A stretch of 64,000 nucleotides of DNA from Borborobacter arsenicus. Its GTDB lineage: Bacteria > Pseudomonadota > Alphaproteobacteria > Rhizobiales > Rhizobiaceae. The position numbers and the translations under genes were made by a program. The stretch is taken from positions 36,782-100,781 of the forward strand of contig NZ_RKST01000020.1 in assembly GCF_003934165.1 (NCBI RefSeq), in the 5' to 3' direction. Shown piece by piece: positions 50,589 to 59,652 of the stretch. The notes below the pieces were generated by a model. It searched no databases, was not told the origin of the DNA, and saw nothing but the letters and a program-made list of their open reading frames with translations. Each line of letters starts with the position of its first letter. Position 1 is the stretch's first letter.

Positions 50589-52109
50589 ATGCGTGTGATT
50601 TCCGAAAAATTCCGACAGTTTCGAAGCGACGAGCGCGGCATCGCCCTCATCCTGGTCTCGATCATGCTGCCGGTCATCATCGGCTTTTCGCTGCTGGTGA
50701 TTGACTGGTCGCGCGCGGGAAACCTTCACAACGACCTGCAGAAGGCCGCCGACAGCTTTGCGCTCGCCGCTGCGGCGGAACTGGATCGTAGTGCCGGCTC
50801 CTGGGCCAGGGCCGAGCACGCGTTAGCAACGCTGGTCGAAAACACGAGCCGCTTCTCCGAAGCCGGCTTCACCACATTGACCACTGTCGAACAAGGCGGC
50901 ACCAAGAACTGCAATTCAGCCGGTAGTATCTCCTGGTGCTTCCTGAAAAGCCTTCCGGCAGAAGACAGGCTGCCAATCACATCGGCCAACAACTATGCCG
51001 ATCCGGACCCCGCCAAGGGCGAGCGTGAAACGCGCTTCATCCAGGTCAAGGTCAATCCGGCTGGTTTCGCAGCGATATTCCCCGCCTCGTTCCTCACCGG
51101 TGATAGCGCCAGCAACAGCATGAATATCGGCGCAGAGGCTGTGGCCGGCTTCACCTCGGGCGTGTGCGATTACACTCCTGTCTTTATCTGCAACCCGTAT
51201 GAAACTCCCGCGACAACGGGCGGCATCACTCTCGAAGAAGCTGCAACTACCCGCAAGTATCGGCGGCGACAAATTTTGATGCGAATGAACGGATCCTATA
51301 TGCCCGGCAACTTCGCTTTCCTTGAATCGCCGGACGGAAACGGAGCACAAGAGCTTGAGCGGATGCTGGCAAGCACTAAGCCTCGCGCCTGCTACTCCCA
51401 GGAGGGGGTCAACACCGAACCGGGCCAAATGGCAGGCCCGGTCGAAAATGGTTTGAATGCCCGCTTTGGGATCAACGCGTCCTACTTCGGCACCCCACAC
51501 GGCCCGGCTGAGAACGTCCGAATGGGCGCCAAAAGCGTTCAATGCAAGAACAACAAGGTCGACATCACATGGGAAACCGATCCGGCTCGTGGCGTGGGCC
51601 TCGAACGCGATAGCTGCCAGATCGCAGGCACTTGTACGATGATGGACAAGCGCATGGGTGAAGGTGATTGGAATTTCACAAGGTATTGGCAGGCAAACCA
51701 CACGGTGGACGGAGTCACGCGCCCGGTCCCTGCGGAAATCTCCGGGACAGGTGACGATCTGCCAACGCGATACGAAGTATATCGCCAGGAGATCAAGGAC
51801 AAGATCGTTGGCGATCCGACGCTGAACTCGGAGACTGGGGTACCAGCGTGCAGTCAGCAACCAGTAACAAGCGTAGATAGGAGAATTCTTTACGGCGCAA
51901 TCATCGACTGCGCTGCCATTGAGGCATCGGGCCAGAAATTCAGCGGCCGGTTGAACGATATCCCGGTGCGCGCATTCGGCAGTTTCTTCATTACCGAGCC
52001 GATCAAGATCGACAAGGATATTTACGTCGAACTGGTCGACATCACCGGGCGCGGCGGACGCGGCACGCTCGACAACTTTCTGCGTGACGAAGCGCAGCTT
52101 TATCGGTGA
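50589..52109 (+). CDS. TadG-like pilus protein (506 aa)
   Basis: N terminus has a TadE/G-type hydrophobic segment and processing-like region: SDERGIALILVSIMLPVIIG followed by FSLLVIDWSRAGNLHNDLQK, then AADSFALAAAAELDRSAGSW. The long C-terminal part is periplasmic, with several cysteines (VCDYTPVFICNPYE, RACYSQEG, ACSQQPV) likely forming disulfides. Fits a Tad G-type pseudopilin. The gene ends four bases into the next gene's start. Confidence 0.8.
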   Translation: MRVISEKFRQFRSDERGIALILVSIMLPVIIGFSLLVIDWSRAGNLHNDLQKAADSFALAAAAELDRSAGSWARAEHALATLVENTSRFSEAGFTTLTTVEQGGTKNCNSAGSISWCFLKSLPAEDRLPITSANNYADPDPAKGERETRFIQVKVNPAGFAAIFPASFLTGDSASNSMNIGAEAVAGFTSGVCDYTPVFICNPYETPATTGGITLEEAATTRKYRRRQILMRMNGSYMPGNFAFLESPDGNGAQELERMLASTKPRACYSQEGVNTEPGQMAGPVENGLNARFGINASYFGTPHGPAENVRMGAKSVQCKNNKVDITWETDPARGVGLERDSCQIAGTCTMMDKRMGEGDWNFTRYWQANHTVDGVTRPVPAEISGTGDDLPTRYEVYRQEIKDKIVGDPTLNSETGVPACSQQPVTSVDRRILYGAIIDCAAIEASGQKFSGRLNDIPVRAFGSFFITEPIKIDKDIYVELVDITGRGGRGTLDNFLRDEAQLYR

Positions 52110-52648
52110 GCGCCATGCGCGAAAGGCTGCTTTCCATCGCCAAACGCTTCCTGGGTGAGGATCGCGGAGCGGTCCTTGTCGAGATGACTCTTATCACGCC
52201 GCTGATGATTGCTCTCTCGGCGGGGGTCTTCGAATTCGGTAATCTGATCCACAACAAGTTGCTGATCGAAGCAGGCTTGCGCGACGCAGCTCGCTATGCG
52301 GCGCGCTGCAACCCCAAAATGTACTCGGATTTCGGCCTGACAATCGACTGCAAGACCAATGCCGAAAACATCGCGCTCTACGGCTATATCACCAGCACGG
52401 GCGGAGGCGCTTCCCGCCCGCCGCGCGTCGCTGGTTGGACCGTCGTCAATGTAGCCATAGCTGACGCCGCCGATTGCCATGATGCGGTGGTGGGTGGGGT
52501 GACACAATATCGTTCGGTTACCGCACAGGTGTGCATCGTCAAGGCCACGGGTACGCTCAACTACGAGGGCTCCGGGCTGCTGGCCTATCTCGGTCTTAGT
52601 CCGATCACACTTAACGGCCTGCACGAAGAACGGTTGATCAGGTTCTGA
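52106..52648 (+). CDS. tadE: TadE-like pseudopilin (180 aa)
   Basis: Processing-site-like region RGAVLVEMTLITPLMIALSA and hydrophobic helix, then FEFGNLIHNKLLIEAGLRDA, ARYAARC. The Glu five after the Gly (VEM) is the pilin-type glutamate. Paired cysteines (AARCNPKM, IDCKTN, ADCHD, VCIVK) follow in the periplasmic part. Overlaps the preceding gene by four bases. Confidence 0.85.
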   Translation: MSAMRERLLSIAKRFLGEDRGAVLVEMTLITPLMIALSAGVFEFGNLIHNKLLIEAGLRDAARYAARCNPKMYSDFGLTIDCKTNAENIALYGYITSTGGGASRPPRVAGWTVVNVAIADAADCHDAVVGGVTQYRSVTAQVCIVKATGTLNYEGSGLLAYLGLSPITLNGLHEERLIRF

Positions 52649-52651
52649 CCG

Positions 52652-53290
52652 ATGTTAAGGCGATTCCACAAGGAAGAGAGCGGTGCGGCGATGGTTGAGA
52701 TGACCCTCGCTGTCACGCTGCTGCTCATCCTGACGCTTGGCTTCGTGGATCTGGGGCATGCCTATTTTCAATGGAACGCCGCCACGAAGGCCGTCCAGGT
52801 CGGCGCGCGATTGGCGTCGATCTCGGATCCGGTTGCGACGGCCGTTACGAAAGCCGGACCGATCGACGTTCCAGGCAGGCCGATGGTTCCGGGCGATTTC
52901 GGACCGTTCGAGTGTAAATATACCGGCAGTGCACCCTCTTGCAGCAATGGCAGCGATTTTAGCCCAGATAATTTCAGCCGAATCTTCCGGGGGGACGTAC
53001 CGCGCCAGGATAATGACAGTTGTACTGCCCCCGGCGTGAACCAACGTCCCGGCATATGCCATTTCTTTCCGGGCCTGCGCCGGAACAATGTGGTGATCAG
53101 CTACTCCGCTTCAGGGCTTGGCTATCAAACCCGGCAGGCCGGTACGGTTCCAACGATCACCGTCAGCCTCCAGAACGTGAACTTCCAGTTCTTCTTCCTC
53201 AACGGCCTGCTGGGCTTTGGCAACATTGTGATGCCTTCCATGCTCAGCACCGTGACGGGCGAAGACATGAGAAATGGGCCACCAGCATGA
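52652..53290 (+). CDS. TadE/TadF-like pseudopilin (212 aa)
   Basis: Similar to the preceding gene: SGAAMVEMTLAVTLLLILTL, GFVDLGHAYFQWNAATKAVQ, VGARLASI. The C-terminal periplasmic part includes FECKYTGSAPSCSNGSD and MFLNGLLGFGNIVMPSM-like text. Together the two TadE-type proteins and the TadG-type protein probably form a minor pilin set. The stop overlaps the cpaE start by four bases (ATGA). Confidence 0.82.
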   Translation: MLRRFHKEESGAAMVEMTLAVTLLLILTLGFVDLGHAYFQWNAATKAVQVGARLASISDPVATAVTKAGPIDVPGRPMVPGDFGPFECKYTGSAPSCSNGSDFSPDNFSRIFRGDVPRQDNDSCTAPGVNQRPGICHFFPGLRRNNVVISYSASGLGYQTRQAGTVPTITVSLQNVNFQFFFLNGLLGFGNIVMPSMLSTVTGEDMRNGPPA

Positions 53291-54450
53291 ACGCTCCCAA
53301 ACCCGCCGTCCTCCCCACCCGACGAAAACGGATTGGGCTTTACTCGATGGACCTGCAGTTGCGACGCGATGTGGCAACCAGGCTGGAAGCACTTGCGATC
53401 TATGACGTCCAGACCGCCGACACCGAAGCCTTCCTGAAAGGTCCCCCGGCCGATTCGCGGCCTGGCCTGGTGATCCTCGACGTCGGTGTCGGAGAACTGC
53501 TCGCCGACCCCCGGATCGTGGAGGCGCGCGCCGCCTGGGGTGATGTTCCGTTGATTGCGCTGTCTGGCGAACTCACGTCTGAACACATGCGCAATCTCGT
53601 GCGCCTCAATGCGGCTGACTGGCTGCACCGGCCGTTCGACGGCAAGGACCTGCTTGCCTCCGTGACCTTTCACGACAGCGGCAGCGAGGCAGCGAAGAGC
53701 CGTATAATCACCTTCATCGCTGCGAGCGGTGGCGCCGGTGCCACCACCATGGCGCTTGCGGCCGCCGACCATCTCGCCGCCAAGTCCAGCGAGCGAGCCT
53801 CCGCCACATGTCTCGTCGATCTTGACTTCCAGAGCGCCAATTGCAGTGTCTATCTCAACCTATTCAGCGAATTCGACATGGATGGGATCATTGCCCATCC
53901 GGAGCGGTTGGATGTTGAGTTGATGGACGTCATCAAGCTCACGCGTAATCCTGGCTTCACCATCTATTCGTTCGAACGGCCAGAATTGCCTTTCGAACTG
54001 TCGGGACCGGATTTCGTCTACAAGCTACTAGACTTGGCAGCCTATCGGTTCGACGAGGTGGTCATCGATCTCCCCAATGTCGAGACACCCTGGCAAAAAT
54101 CGGTGCTCTCGACGAGCGATGAGATTTTCATTGTCTTCGAACTCAACATCGCCTCGCTTCGGCAGGCCAAGCGGCTTTACACTAAAATACGCGAGCTTCG
54201 TGGCAACAAGAGTAACATCACTTTGGTCGCTAACAAGCACAAGCGGAAGCTGTTTGGAAACCACTTTAGCCGCAGGGAACTGGAGAAGGTGTTCAAGGCG
54301 CCACACATCAAGTCAGTCAGCCTGGACATCCCGCTTCTGAGCGATGCCCTTAACCGTGCCCTCCTACCCTCCGAAGTGCATGCACGGGCCCGCTTCAACA
54401 AAGATCTGAAGCTGATGTTTCGCGAGCGCCTCGATGCGCCGGCGCGCTGA
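53287..54450 (+). CDS. cpaE: Tad localisation protein CpaE/TadZ (387 aa)
   Basis: N-terminal receiver-like domain (residues ~10-135, LVILDVGVGELLADP, VPLIALSGELTSEHMRNLVR) and C-terminal atypical ParA-like ATPase (IITFIAASGGAGATTMALAA, CLVDLDFQSANCSVYLNLF). The Walker A motif lacks the usual Lys pair (SGGAGATT), as in some CpaE/TadZ proteins. It directs the pilus machine to the cell pole in Caulobacter. The start at 53287 (MNAPKPAVLP) follows from the ATGA overlap. Confidence 0.9.
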   Translation: MNAPKPAVLPTRRKRIGLYSMDLQLRRDVATRLEALAIYDVQTADTEAFLKGPPADSRPGLVILDVGVGELLADPRIVEARAAWGDVPLIALSGELTSEHMRNLVRLNAADWLHRPFDGKDLLASVTFHDSGSEAAKSRIITFIAASGGAGATTMALAAADHLAAKSSERASATCLVDLDFQSANCSVYLNLFSEFDMDGIIAHPERLDVELMDVIKLTRNPGFTIYSFERPELPFELSGPDFVYKLLDLAAYRFDEVVIDLPNVETPWQKSVLSTSDEIFIVFELNIASLRQAKRLYTKIRELRGNKSNITLVANKHKRKLFGNHFSRRELEKVFKAPHIKSVSLDIPLLSDALNRALLPSEVHARARFNKDLKLMFRERLDAPAR

Positions 54451-55102
54451 CAATCATAGGCTCGTAACGCCACCGCTTGCCTTATTGGCCAAGCTGGGTG
54501 CGCGGTGCACCGGCAGGTGCCTCGTACGTATGTTGGCCGTCTGCGCCGCCCTTACGCTTTCCTCGGGCATCCTTCCCTCGTTACCCGCCCTCGCTCAGAG
54601 TGGTGTCCAGCGCATCTACAAGTCCGCGCGCCCGCCCTTGCCAGCCATGGGACCCAGCCTGCGTCGCACAGTCGGACTGGTCACCGAAGAGCTACCAGGC
54701 ACGATCATCGTCCGCAAGGATGAGCGAGCCCTGTTTCTGGTGACCGGAAAAGGTGAAGCACTGCGCTACCAAATCAGTGTCGGCCGAGAGGGCTTCGGAT
54801 GGACCGGGCATGTGACTGTGGGTTTGAAGAAGGAGTGGCCTGACTGGCGGCCGCCTTCGGACATGCGCAAACGCCAGCCAGATCTGCCCGAATTCGTGCC
54901 GCCCGGTCCGTATAACCCGCTTGGCGCCCGCGCGCTTTACCTGCATCGTCAGGGGCGTGACACGCTCTATCGGATTCATGGCACAAATGATCCAGCCGGT
55001 GTTGGCTTTGACGGAACCTCCGGTTGCTTTCGCCTCACCAATACCGACATCATCGACCTGTTTAACCGCGTCGCCCTAGGGGCAAAGGTGATCGTGCAAT
55101 GA
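54434..55102 (+). CDS. L,D-transpeptidase (YkuD family, 222 aa)
   Basis: Peptidoglycan crosslinking or remodelling enzyme. Signal peptide or anchor (ALTLSSGILPSLPALAQSG, about residues 35-57), then domain ELPGTIIVRKDERALFLVTG, and the catalytic motif HGTNDPAGVGFDGTSGCFRL (His-Gly, and Ser-x-Gly-Cys with nucleophile Cys). It overlaps cpaE by 17 bases at its 5' end, so it belongs to the Tad transcript. An alternative start is ATG 54530. It probably opens or strengthens the cell wall at the pilus site. Confidence 0.88.
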   Translation: MRRRADNHRLVTPPLALLAKLGARCTGRCLVRMLAVCAALTLSSGILPSLPALAQSGVQRIYKSARPPLPAMGPSLRRTVGLVTEELPGTIIVRKDERALFLVTGKGEALRYQISVGREGFGWTGHVTVGLKKEWPDWRPPSDMRKRQPDLPEFVPPGPYNPLGARALYLHRQGRDTLYRIHGTNDPAGVGFDGTSGCFRLTNTDIIDLFNRVALGAKVIVQ

Positions 55103-55710
55103 CTATGATACGGGACATGCCAACGCCGGACGTCGATGGCGAGTTATGCCAGCTGGAAGCTCAGCCGGTGGTGAAGCGAAACACACTGCCGATCATTGCC
55201 TTGCTCTGCGGTTCGGCGATGGTCGTCACCGTCATAAACGCGATTGCGGCGATTCATCTATATCGCGCCAGCCAGCAAATGGATGTCGTCGAGACAAGAC
55301 TTGAAGAACTGGCTGCCTTCGAAAAGCGCATGAAGGAAAGGCTGGATCTTGTGAATACCGGTCTCCAGAGCCAATTCGACCAGTTGAACCAGGATTTGCA
55401 AGGTCGATTCGGTGAACTTCATGCCAGCATGGAACGGATTGGTCAGAATCTCGATGCCGTTGGAACGAGCACGCAGGTCTCGTTCGCTGATACACTGATT
55501 GGGTTTGAAAACGCATCAATCGATCCCGAACCCGGACCAATGGTAGCAGAAAACGAGCCGGACGGCGGGAGTTTAACGGCATCCGGTACCGCTGATACGA
55601 TCTCACGAAGGCGCCCGGCCAAGGCGATGCCGGCAATCAGCCCGGCCTACCAGCGCAAGGTCATGCCGGATGGAAAGGTCTACTACCGCAAGGTGCATGG
55701 GGCGCAGTAG
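55099..55710 (+). CDS. Membrane-anchored coiled-coil protein (203 aa)
   Basis: Overlaps the transpeptidase stop by four bases (ATGA). One membrane segment at ~35-55 (LPIIALLCGSAMVVTVINAI), then a helical coiled-coil-like stretch (HLYRASQQMDVVETRLEELA, FDQLNQDLQGRFGELHASME) and a basic C-terminal end (KVMPDGKVYYRKVHGAQ). No family recognised. It may anchor or regulate the transpeptidase or link the machine to the wall; that is inference. Last gene of the plus arm. Confidence 0.7.
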   Translation: MTMIRDMPTPDVDGELCQLEAQPVVKRNTLPIIALLCGSAMVVTVINAIAAIHLYRASQQMDVVETRLEELAAFEKRMKERLDLVNTGLQSQFDQLNQDLQGRFGELHASMERIGQNLDAVGTSTQVSFADTLIGFENASIDPEPGPMVAENEPDGGSLTASGTADTISRRRPAKAMPAISPAYQRKVMPDGKVYYRKVHGAQ

Positions 55711-55806
55711 AGCGCTCAAGGAAGCGGGTACCGATTGCCTGTCCGGTGAACACCAAGGATCGAGAAAGATCTGTCGATTCACCCAGAATCGGACCCTCTT
55801 GCGGCA

Positions 55807-56340
55807 TCAGCACTGCAGTTTGTCAAGCAGGGCCCGCTGACGCGCCTGGTCCGCCCGAGCGTGTGAAACGACGAGATAGTGGCACCAAATACAGCTCAAT
55901 ATTCCTGTCGCCAGAACCGTGAGCTGCAGCCAAGTCATCGAAGGTTCCGCCGAGGACCAGATCATCGATCCTGCTGCGTCGGTAATGCCGGAACTGGCGA
56001 CCTTAAAGTTGGCCGCGAGCATTGTAGCCACCCCCGCCACGAGCAGCGTGACATGGTTGGCCAGGAAGGAGAATGCGGACCACCGCCGAACCTGTGTCGT
56101 CAGGCAGATGATCACCACGCAGCCGAACAGCATAAGAGCCTGCAAGAGCAGAGAATGGCCGGTTATCAGGTCAAACTTGTTGGACAGGTCACGAAACAGC
56201 GCACGCAATTCGAGTGAGGCCTGCCAAAGAAACGTCGACGAGGGTGACAACCCAACGAGGTAAGTCGATAGACGCTCGAGCGAAAGCAACCCTATGAAGG
56301 AAAGTGGGAATATGGTGAGAGATGCCGCCCGATAATTCAT
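55807..56340 (-). CDS. Hypothetical membrane protein (177 aa)
   Basis: Four hydrophobic segments (FPLSFIGLLSLERLSTYLVG, LQALMLFGCVVIICLTTQVR, HVTLLVAGVATMLAANFKVA, LTVLATGILSCIWCHYLVVS). I recognise no family. It is transcribed toward the 3' end of the coiled-coil protein gene. Likely an inner-membrane protein of unknown role, possibly linked to the pilus. Confidence 0.55.
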   Translation of the reverse strand: MNYRAASLTIFPLSFIGLLSLERLSTYLVGLSPSSTFLWQASLELRALFRDLSNKFDLITGHSLLLQALMLFGCVVIICLTTQVRRWSAFSFLANHVTLLVAGVATMLAANFKVASSGITDAAGSMIWSSAEPSMTWLQLTVLATGILSCIWCHYLVVSHARADQARQRALLDKLQC

Positions 56341-56658
56341 GCCCGCTTCCTCCGCTGGAAAGAGGGTAATCAGAGCAGATTAAGCAACATTTAACAGTGG
56401 TTCGCGATTTTTTCAGATAGCTCTACGCAGGTTCTTGCACCTGTTCGCCAGAAAGCCCGCTTTCAATAAGATAACCTGAGATCAGTAGGGGATGTAGGTG
56501 GGCGCTATTCGGCTCGCTACGGGTACGACGGTGGTGTGTTTAGGTCCTTCCATGAGAGCCTGGTCGACGGATATGCTTGAACTGTGACAGTTGGCCATCC
56601 GAGAGGCGGCAGCCAAGATGCCAATTCTGCTATGTGGTGGGCCCGCCCCAGCGAGGCA
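56341..56658. other. Intergenic region (318 bp)
   Basis: No supported gene between the hypothetical membrane protein and the Tad-domain gene. A short plus-strand frame from 56591 lies mostly antisense to the Tad gene and is rejected. Confidence 0.4.
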
Positions 56659-57876
56659 CTATTTGACTAGCAATACCGTCCGGCCTGCATACATTTCACG
56701 ACCACCAAGTTCCACCTCGCAGTCCGATTTGACAGAAGAATTGCCAGTCATGGCCACTGTGTTTCCGACAATGCGGATACAGCCATCGCTGCCCGTATCG
56801 GAATTGCCCGTATAGGTAATACGCGCATCCGGTGCGTAGATGAACCCGTTCAACGACGTCCCGGAACCGCCATTCAGTGTCAGGTCTGAAGTGTTTCCGC
56901 GCGCCTGATAGATTGTAATGCCCGCATAAGGGCCGGTTTCTGGTGGTGAAAGATTGATGACCTGATTGGCGTTGATCTTGAGTTCGGCGTCTTCCATGAG
57001 AAATATAGTAACGCCCGCACCTGTGAGGCTACCGTTACCACCGAGGCTGATTTTTGTACCTTTGAAAATGTAGGCACCGGGATCGAGCACAATCGTACCG
57101 GTGAGCGACTTGTCGCAATATGTACCAGGGGTCAGCGTCTTGCCCGCCTTAGCGTTCTGGCATGATCCATAGGGGGGCGGTTCCACACCAGATAGCGGAT
57201 CCAACGACGGATACTGGTTGGGAAGCGGGCTTGGACAATCCAATTGAGCGTTTGAATCGGACATGCCGACGATCCCGCCAGACGAAATCGCACACGCTGC
57301 GGACACCTTTGCGGCGCCGCCTTTATAAAAGGCATCCGAGGCGGCGGAATTCGAGGCAATCACACAGCCGGCCATTGAGACATCTGTCGAGCCCTGGATT
57401 TCGATGGCTCTCGGGGCCTTGCTGTTAAGTGCCAGGACGCAGGCTTCCTGGCCCTGTGATATCTTGGCGACGGATGTGCGGGAGGCACCCCAATGCATCG
57501 CACCGATGAAACCGGGATGCTCGATGCTGGACGAAACAGTGATCAGATGGTCGGTATTCGATCCAGATGCGCTTGCGTCAAACTTGCCCCTTGTGTCTTC
57601 ATAGGCCAATTCTGTAGTCTGCTCATCGAGAAGGCTGAGGTTCGTCTGGAATATCTTGTAACCGAAGTCTTCCAGTTCGGCCTTTGTCATGCCGTCAAAA
57701 TATTCAGTGCCGATGGCTAGTGCTGTCGCATCCAATGCGCTCTGCAGATTTGATGCTTGGTTTGAGGTACTGACAAAGTCAACAACCCCGGCGATGCCTG
57801 TCATAATCGGGACGAGGGCGATTGCCGTGATGATGGTGTAGTTGCCCTGTTCGCACCTCCAGAACTTACGCAGCAT
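56659..57876 (-). CDS. Tad-domain (TadE/G-like) protein with beta-rich C terminus (405 aa)
   Basis: N-terminal pilin-like segment FWRCEQGNYTIITAIALVPI, MTGIAGVVDFVSTSNQASNL, then QSALDATALAIGTEY as in putative Flp pilus-assembly TadE/G proteins. The long C-terminal region (~150-405) has many Gly/Ser/Asn and short strands (LTPGTYCDKSLTGTIVLDPG, AYIFKGTKISLGGNGSLTGA), suggesting a beta-helix-like or surface-exposed fold. The start at 57876 (MLRKFWRCEQG) has GGGGGT upstream. Transcribed opposite to the plus arm; possibly a minor pilin or adhesin. Confidence 0.75.
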   Translation of the reverse strand: MLRKFWRCEQGNYTIITAIALVPIMTGIAGVVDFVSTSNQASNLQSALDATALAIGTEYFDGMTKAELEDFGYKIFQTNLSLLDEQTTELAYEDTRGKFDASASGSNTDHLITVSSSIEHPGFIGAMHWGASRTSVAKISQGQEACVLALNSKAPRAIEIQGSTDVSMAGCVIASNSAASDAFYKGGAAKVSAACAISSGGIVGMSDSNAQLDCPSPLPNQYPSLDPLSGVEPPPYGSCQNAKAGKTLTPGTYCDKSLTGTIVLDPGAYIFKGTKISLGGNGSLTGAGVTIFLMEDAELKINANQVINLSPPETGPYAGITIYQARGNTSDLTLNGGSGTSLNGFIYAPDARITYTGNSDTGSDGCIRIVGNTVAMTGNSSVKSDCEVELGGREMYAGRTVLLVK

Positions 57877-58095
57877 ACATACCCCCACCGGTAATACTGG
57901 TGCCGATACATACCACATGACAGCTTAAGACTTGCTGCAGAGAACTATTAGATTCTTAACGAAGCAGTGCGTGCAAAGGTCCGCGGAAGGCGCAGCAAGT
58001 CCTCCCCCTTTGTTCGCCGGCCGTGAGAATTTTGCATAGACAGCACATGCGCTAAACCGCTCAGTCCAAGGCTATGGCCTAACGACGGCCTACGC

Positions 58096-59232
58096 TCAGA
58101 AACCTGAAGGTGCTTCGTCCTGAAGCGCCAGTTTACCACGGGACAAGCGGTAGATGGCCAGGCGCCGCTCGATCCGGCCGTCAGCGCCAAAACGGAAAAC
58201 GCCGGTTGCCCCTGCGAAGCCCGAACCTGAGCGCAGGGCCTGAGAGTCGAGGCCATCACTTCCCTTGGCGCGCACAATCCCCGAAGCGACTGCCAGCGCG
58301 TCGAAGCCATAGGCAGCCTCCAGAGACAACGAGCGTCCATAAGCGGTTCGGAACCGCTCGGAAATCCGCTTCAGGGCATTCTGATCGATGAGGGCAAGCA
58401 GGGAGCCTTCCAGCGCCGGCTCGCCATAGGCGGTATTCGGCCAGGCGAATGTGCCAAGAAAAGGCACACTGGGGTCAAGCCCACCGCGCTGACGCAGTGC
58501 GGGAGCAGCGACCTTGGGCGCATCGGCGCCAATCAGCAAAACTGCTTGCGCCTCCCCAAGCCTGGCCAGCTTGGCCATGCCGTCTGCCGATGTAGGATCC
58601 GTGACGACGTTTATCAGTTCCGCACCGGCATTTTTCAGGCCGGTGTGCAGGCGCTGCATTTCGGACGGCGCAAGCACGCGCGTCGATACGACCATGATTT
58701 TGGAACGGCCGGCACCTACCGCATAAGAGGCGACTTCTATTGCACCGCTAATTTCATCAGAGGCGATGGCGACGGTTGACGCAGTCGGTTGCCCCTCCAG
58801 GAATAGGGTGGCCGGCTTGGCTGGTCTATCGAAGGCCTTGGCCAGAGATGACGGCCCGATAAGGAGCTTTGCCCCGTCGTCGGTTGACTGCTTGACCTGG
58901 CTGGCTGGCTCTGCAGTCTCTACCCGCAGATCGCGCACAGTAAGTGTGATTTGTCCCGCACCAAGTTCCTTCGTCGCAAGCGCGGCACCGTCTCGATAGT
59001 CATCGGCATAATTGGCAACGGATGCATCGATAAACATATCCACCCGCGTCGGGCCATCGCCAAATGTTTGCATCGCCATGGTCGGTGAAGACCCGACTGA
59101 GCTGCTAGCCTCTTTGGAATCGACGCTCGTCAGGGCCTCGGGTCCGGTGGATGATTGGCAGCCACCAAGCAGAGTCGCAACCGCGATGCCGAGACCAAGA
59201 AGGAAACGGTGGGCGTAAAAAGATCGGCCCAT
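58096..59232 (-). CDS. LppC/Peripla_BP-like lipoprotein (378 aa)
   Basis: Lipobox at residues ~15-25 (GIAVATLLGGCQSSTG), then a type-I periplasmic binding-protein-like domain (GAALATKELGAGQITLTVRD, FLEGQPTASTVAIASDEISG, IMVVSTRVLAPSEMQRLHTG, AVLLIGADAPKVAAPALRQR). Similar lipoproteins are annotated as penicillin-binding protein activators (LpoA-like) or ABC binding proteins; no permease or ATPase is nearby, which favours the LpoA-like/cell-wall view. Its proximity to the L,D-transpeptidase supports a wall-related role, though this is inference. Confidence 0.75.
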   Translation of the reverse strand: MGRSFYAHRFLLGLGIAVATLLGGCQSSTGPEALTSVDSKEASSSVGSSPTMAMQTFGDGPTRVDMFIDASVANYADDYRDGAALATKELGAGQITLTVRDLRVETAEPASQVKQSTDDGAKLLIGPSSLAKAFDRPAKPATLFLEGQPTASTVAIASDEISGAIEVASYAVGAGRSKIMVVSTRVLAPSEMQRLHTGLKNAGAELINVVTDPTSADGMAKLARLGEAQAVLLIGADAPKVAAPALRQRGGLDPSVPFLGTFAWPNTAYGEPALEGSLLALIDQNALKRISERFRTAYGRSLSLEAAYGFDALAVASGIVRAKGSDGLDSQALRSGSGFAGATGVFRFGADGRIERRLAIYRLSRGKLALQDEAPSGF

Positions 59233-59251
59233 CTACGGTCAGAACCTAGCG

Positions 59252-59611
59252 TCAGTTCATGTACTGGACCATGCGTGAGTGGAAGCACTCACACTTGTTG
59301 ATCGAATCCTCATCACGGTAATCGGCCCTGAGATAGCCATAGGCCTTGCCGCAGGCAACCTTGGCCTCGGATGCCCAGGTGAAGGCCGGTCGACGTGAAT
59401 TGATCCACTGACTATCGTCAGCCACACTAACGGCCTCGTTCATCAGCTTGACGACATCGTCACTAAGTGCCGCGTTACTGGTCTGGCTAAGCAGGGCCGA
59501 TCCAGTCGCCAAACGACACTGATTGTAGCCTTCACTGAGATCAGCGGCCTGAACTGGCGCGCAAAAAGCAACCAAGGCCGCCACGGCGAATATTTTAAGC
59601 GCTGACGTCAT
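59252..59611 (-). CDS. Small secreted hypothetical protein (119 aa)
   Basis: Signal peptide MTSALKIFAVAALVAFCAPV followed by QAADLSEG. The mature part is helical with four cysteines (YNQCRLATG, VACGKAYGY, NKCECFHSR). No family recognised. It lies 19 bases after the LppC-like gene start on the same strand, so it precedes that gene in the operon. Possibly a periplasmic helper of the pilus system. Confidence 0.6.
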   Translation of the reverse strand: MTSALKIFAVAALVAFCAPVQAADLSEGYNQCRLATGSALLSQTSNAALSDDVVKLMNEAVSVADDSQWINSRRPAFTWASEAKVACGKAYGYLRADYRDEDSINKCECFHSRMVQYMN

Positions 59612-59652
59612 TCTGGTTATCCCCCATCCTGCCTACCGGGCACTATCTCTAG

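Noticed and set aside
58096..59232. Binding protein of an ABC importer
   Set aside because: No permease or ATPase genes nearby; lipoprotein with LpoA-like character next to wall and pilus genes fits better.
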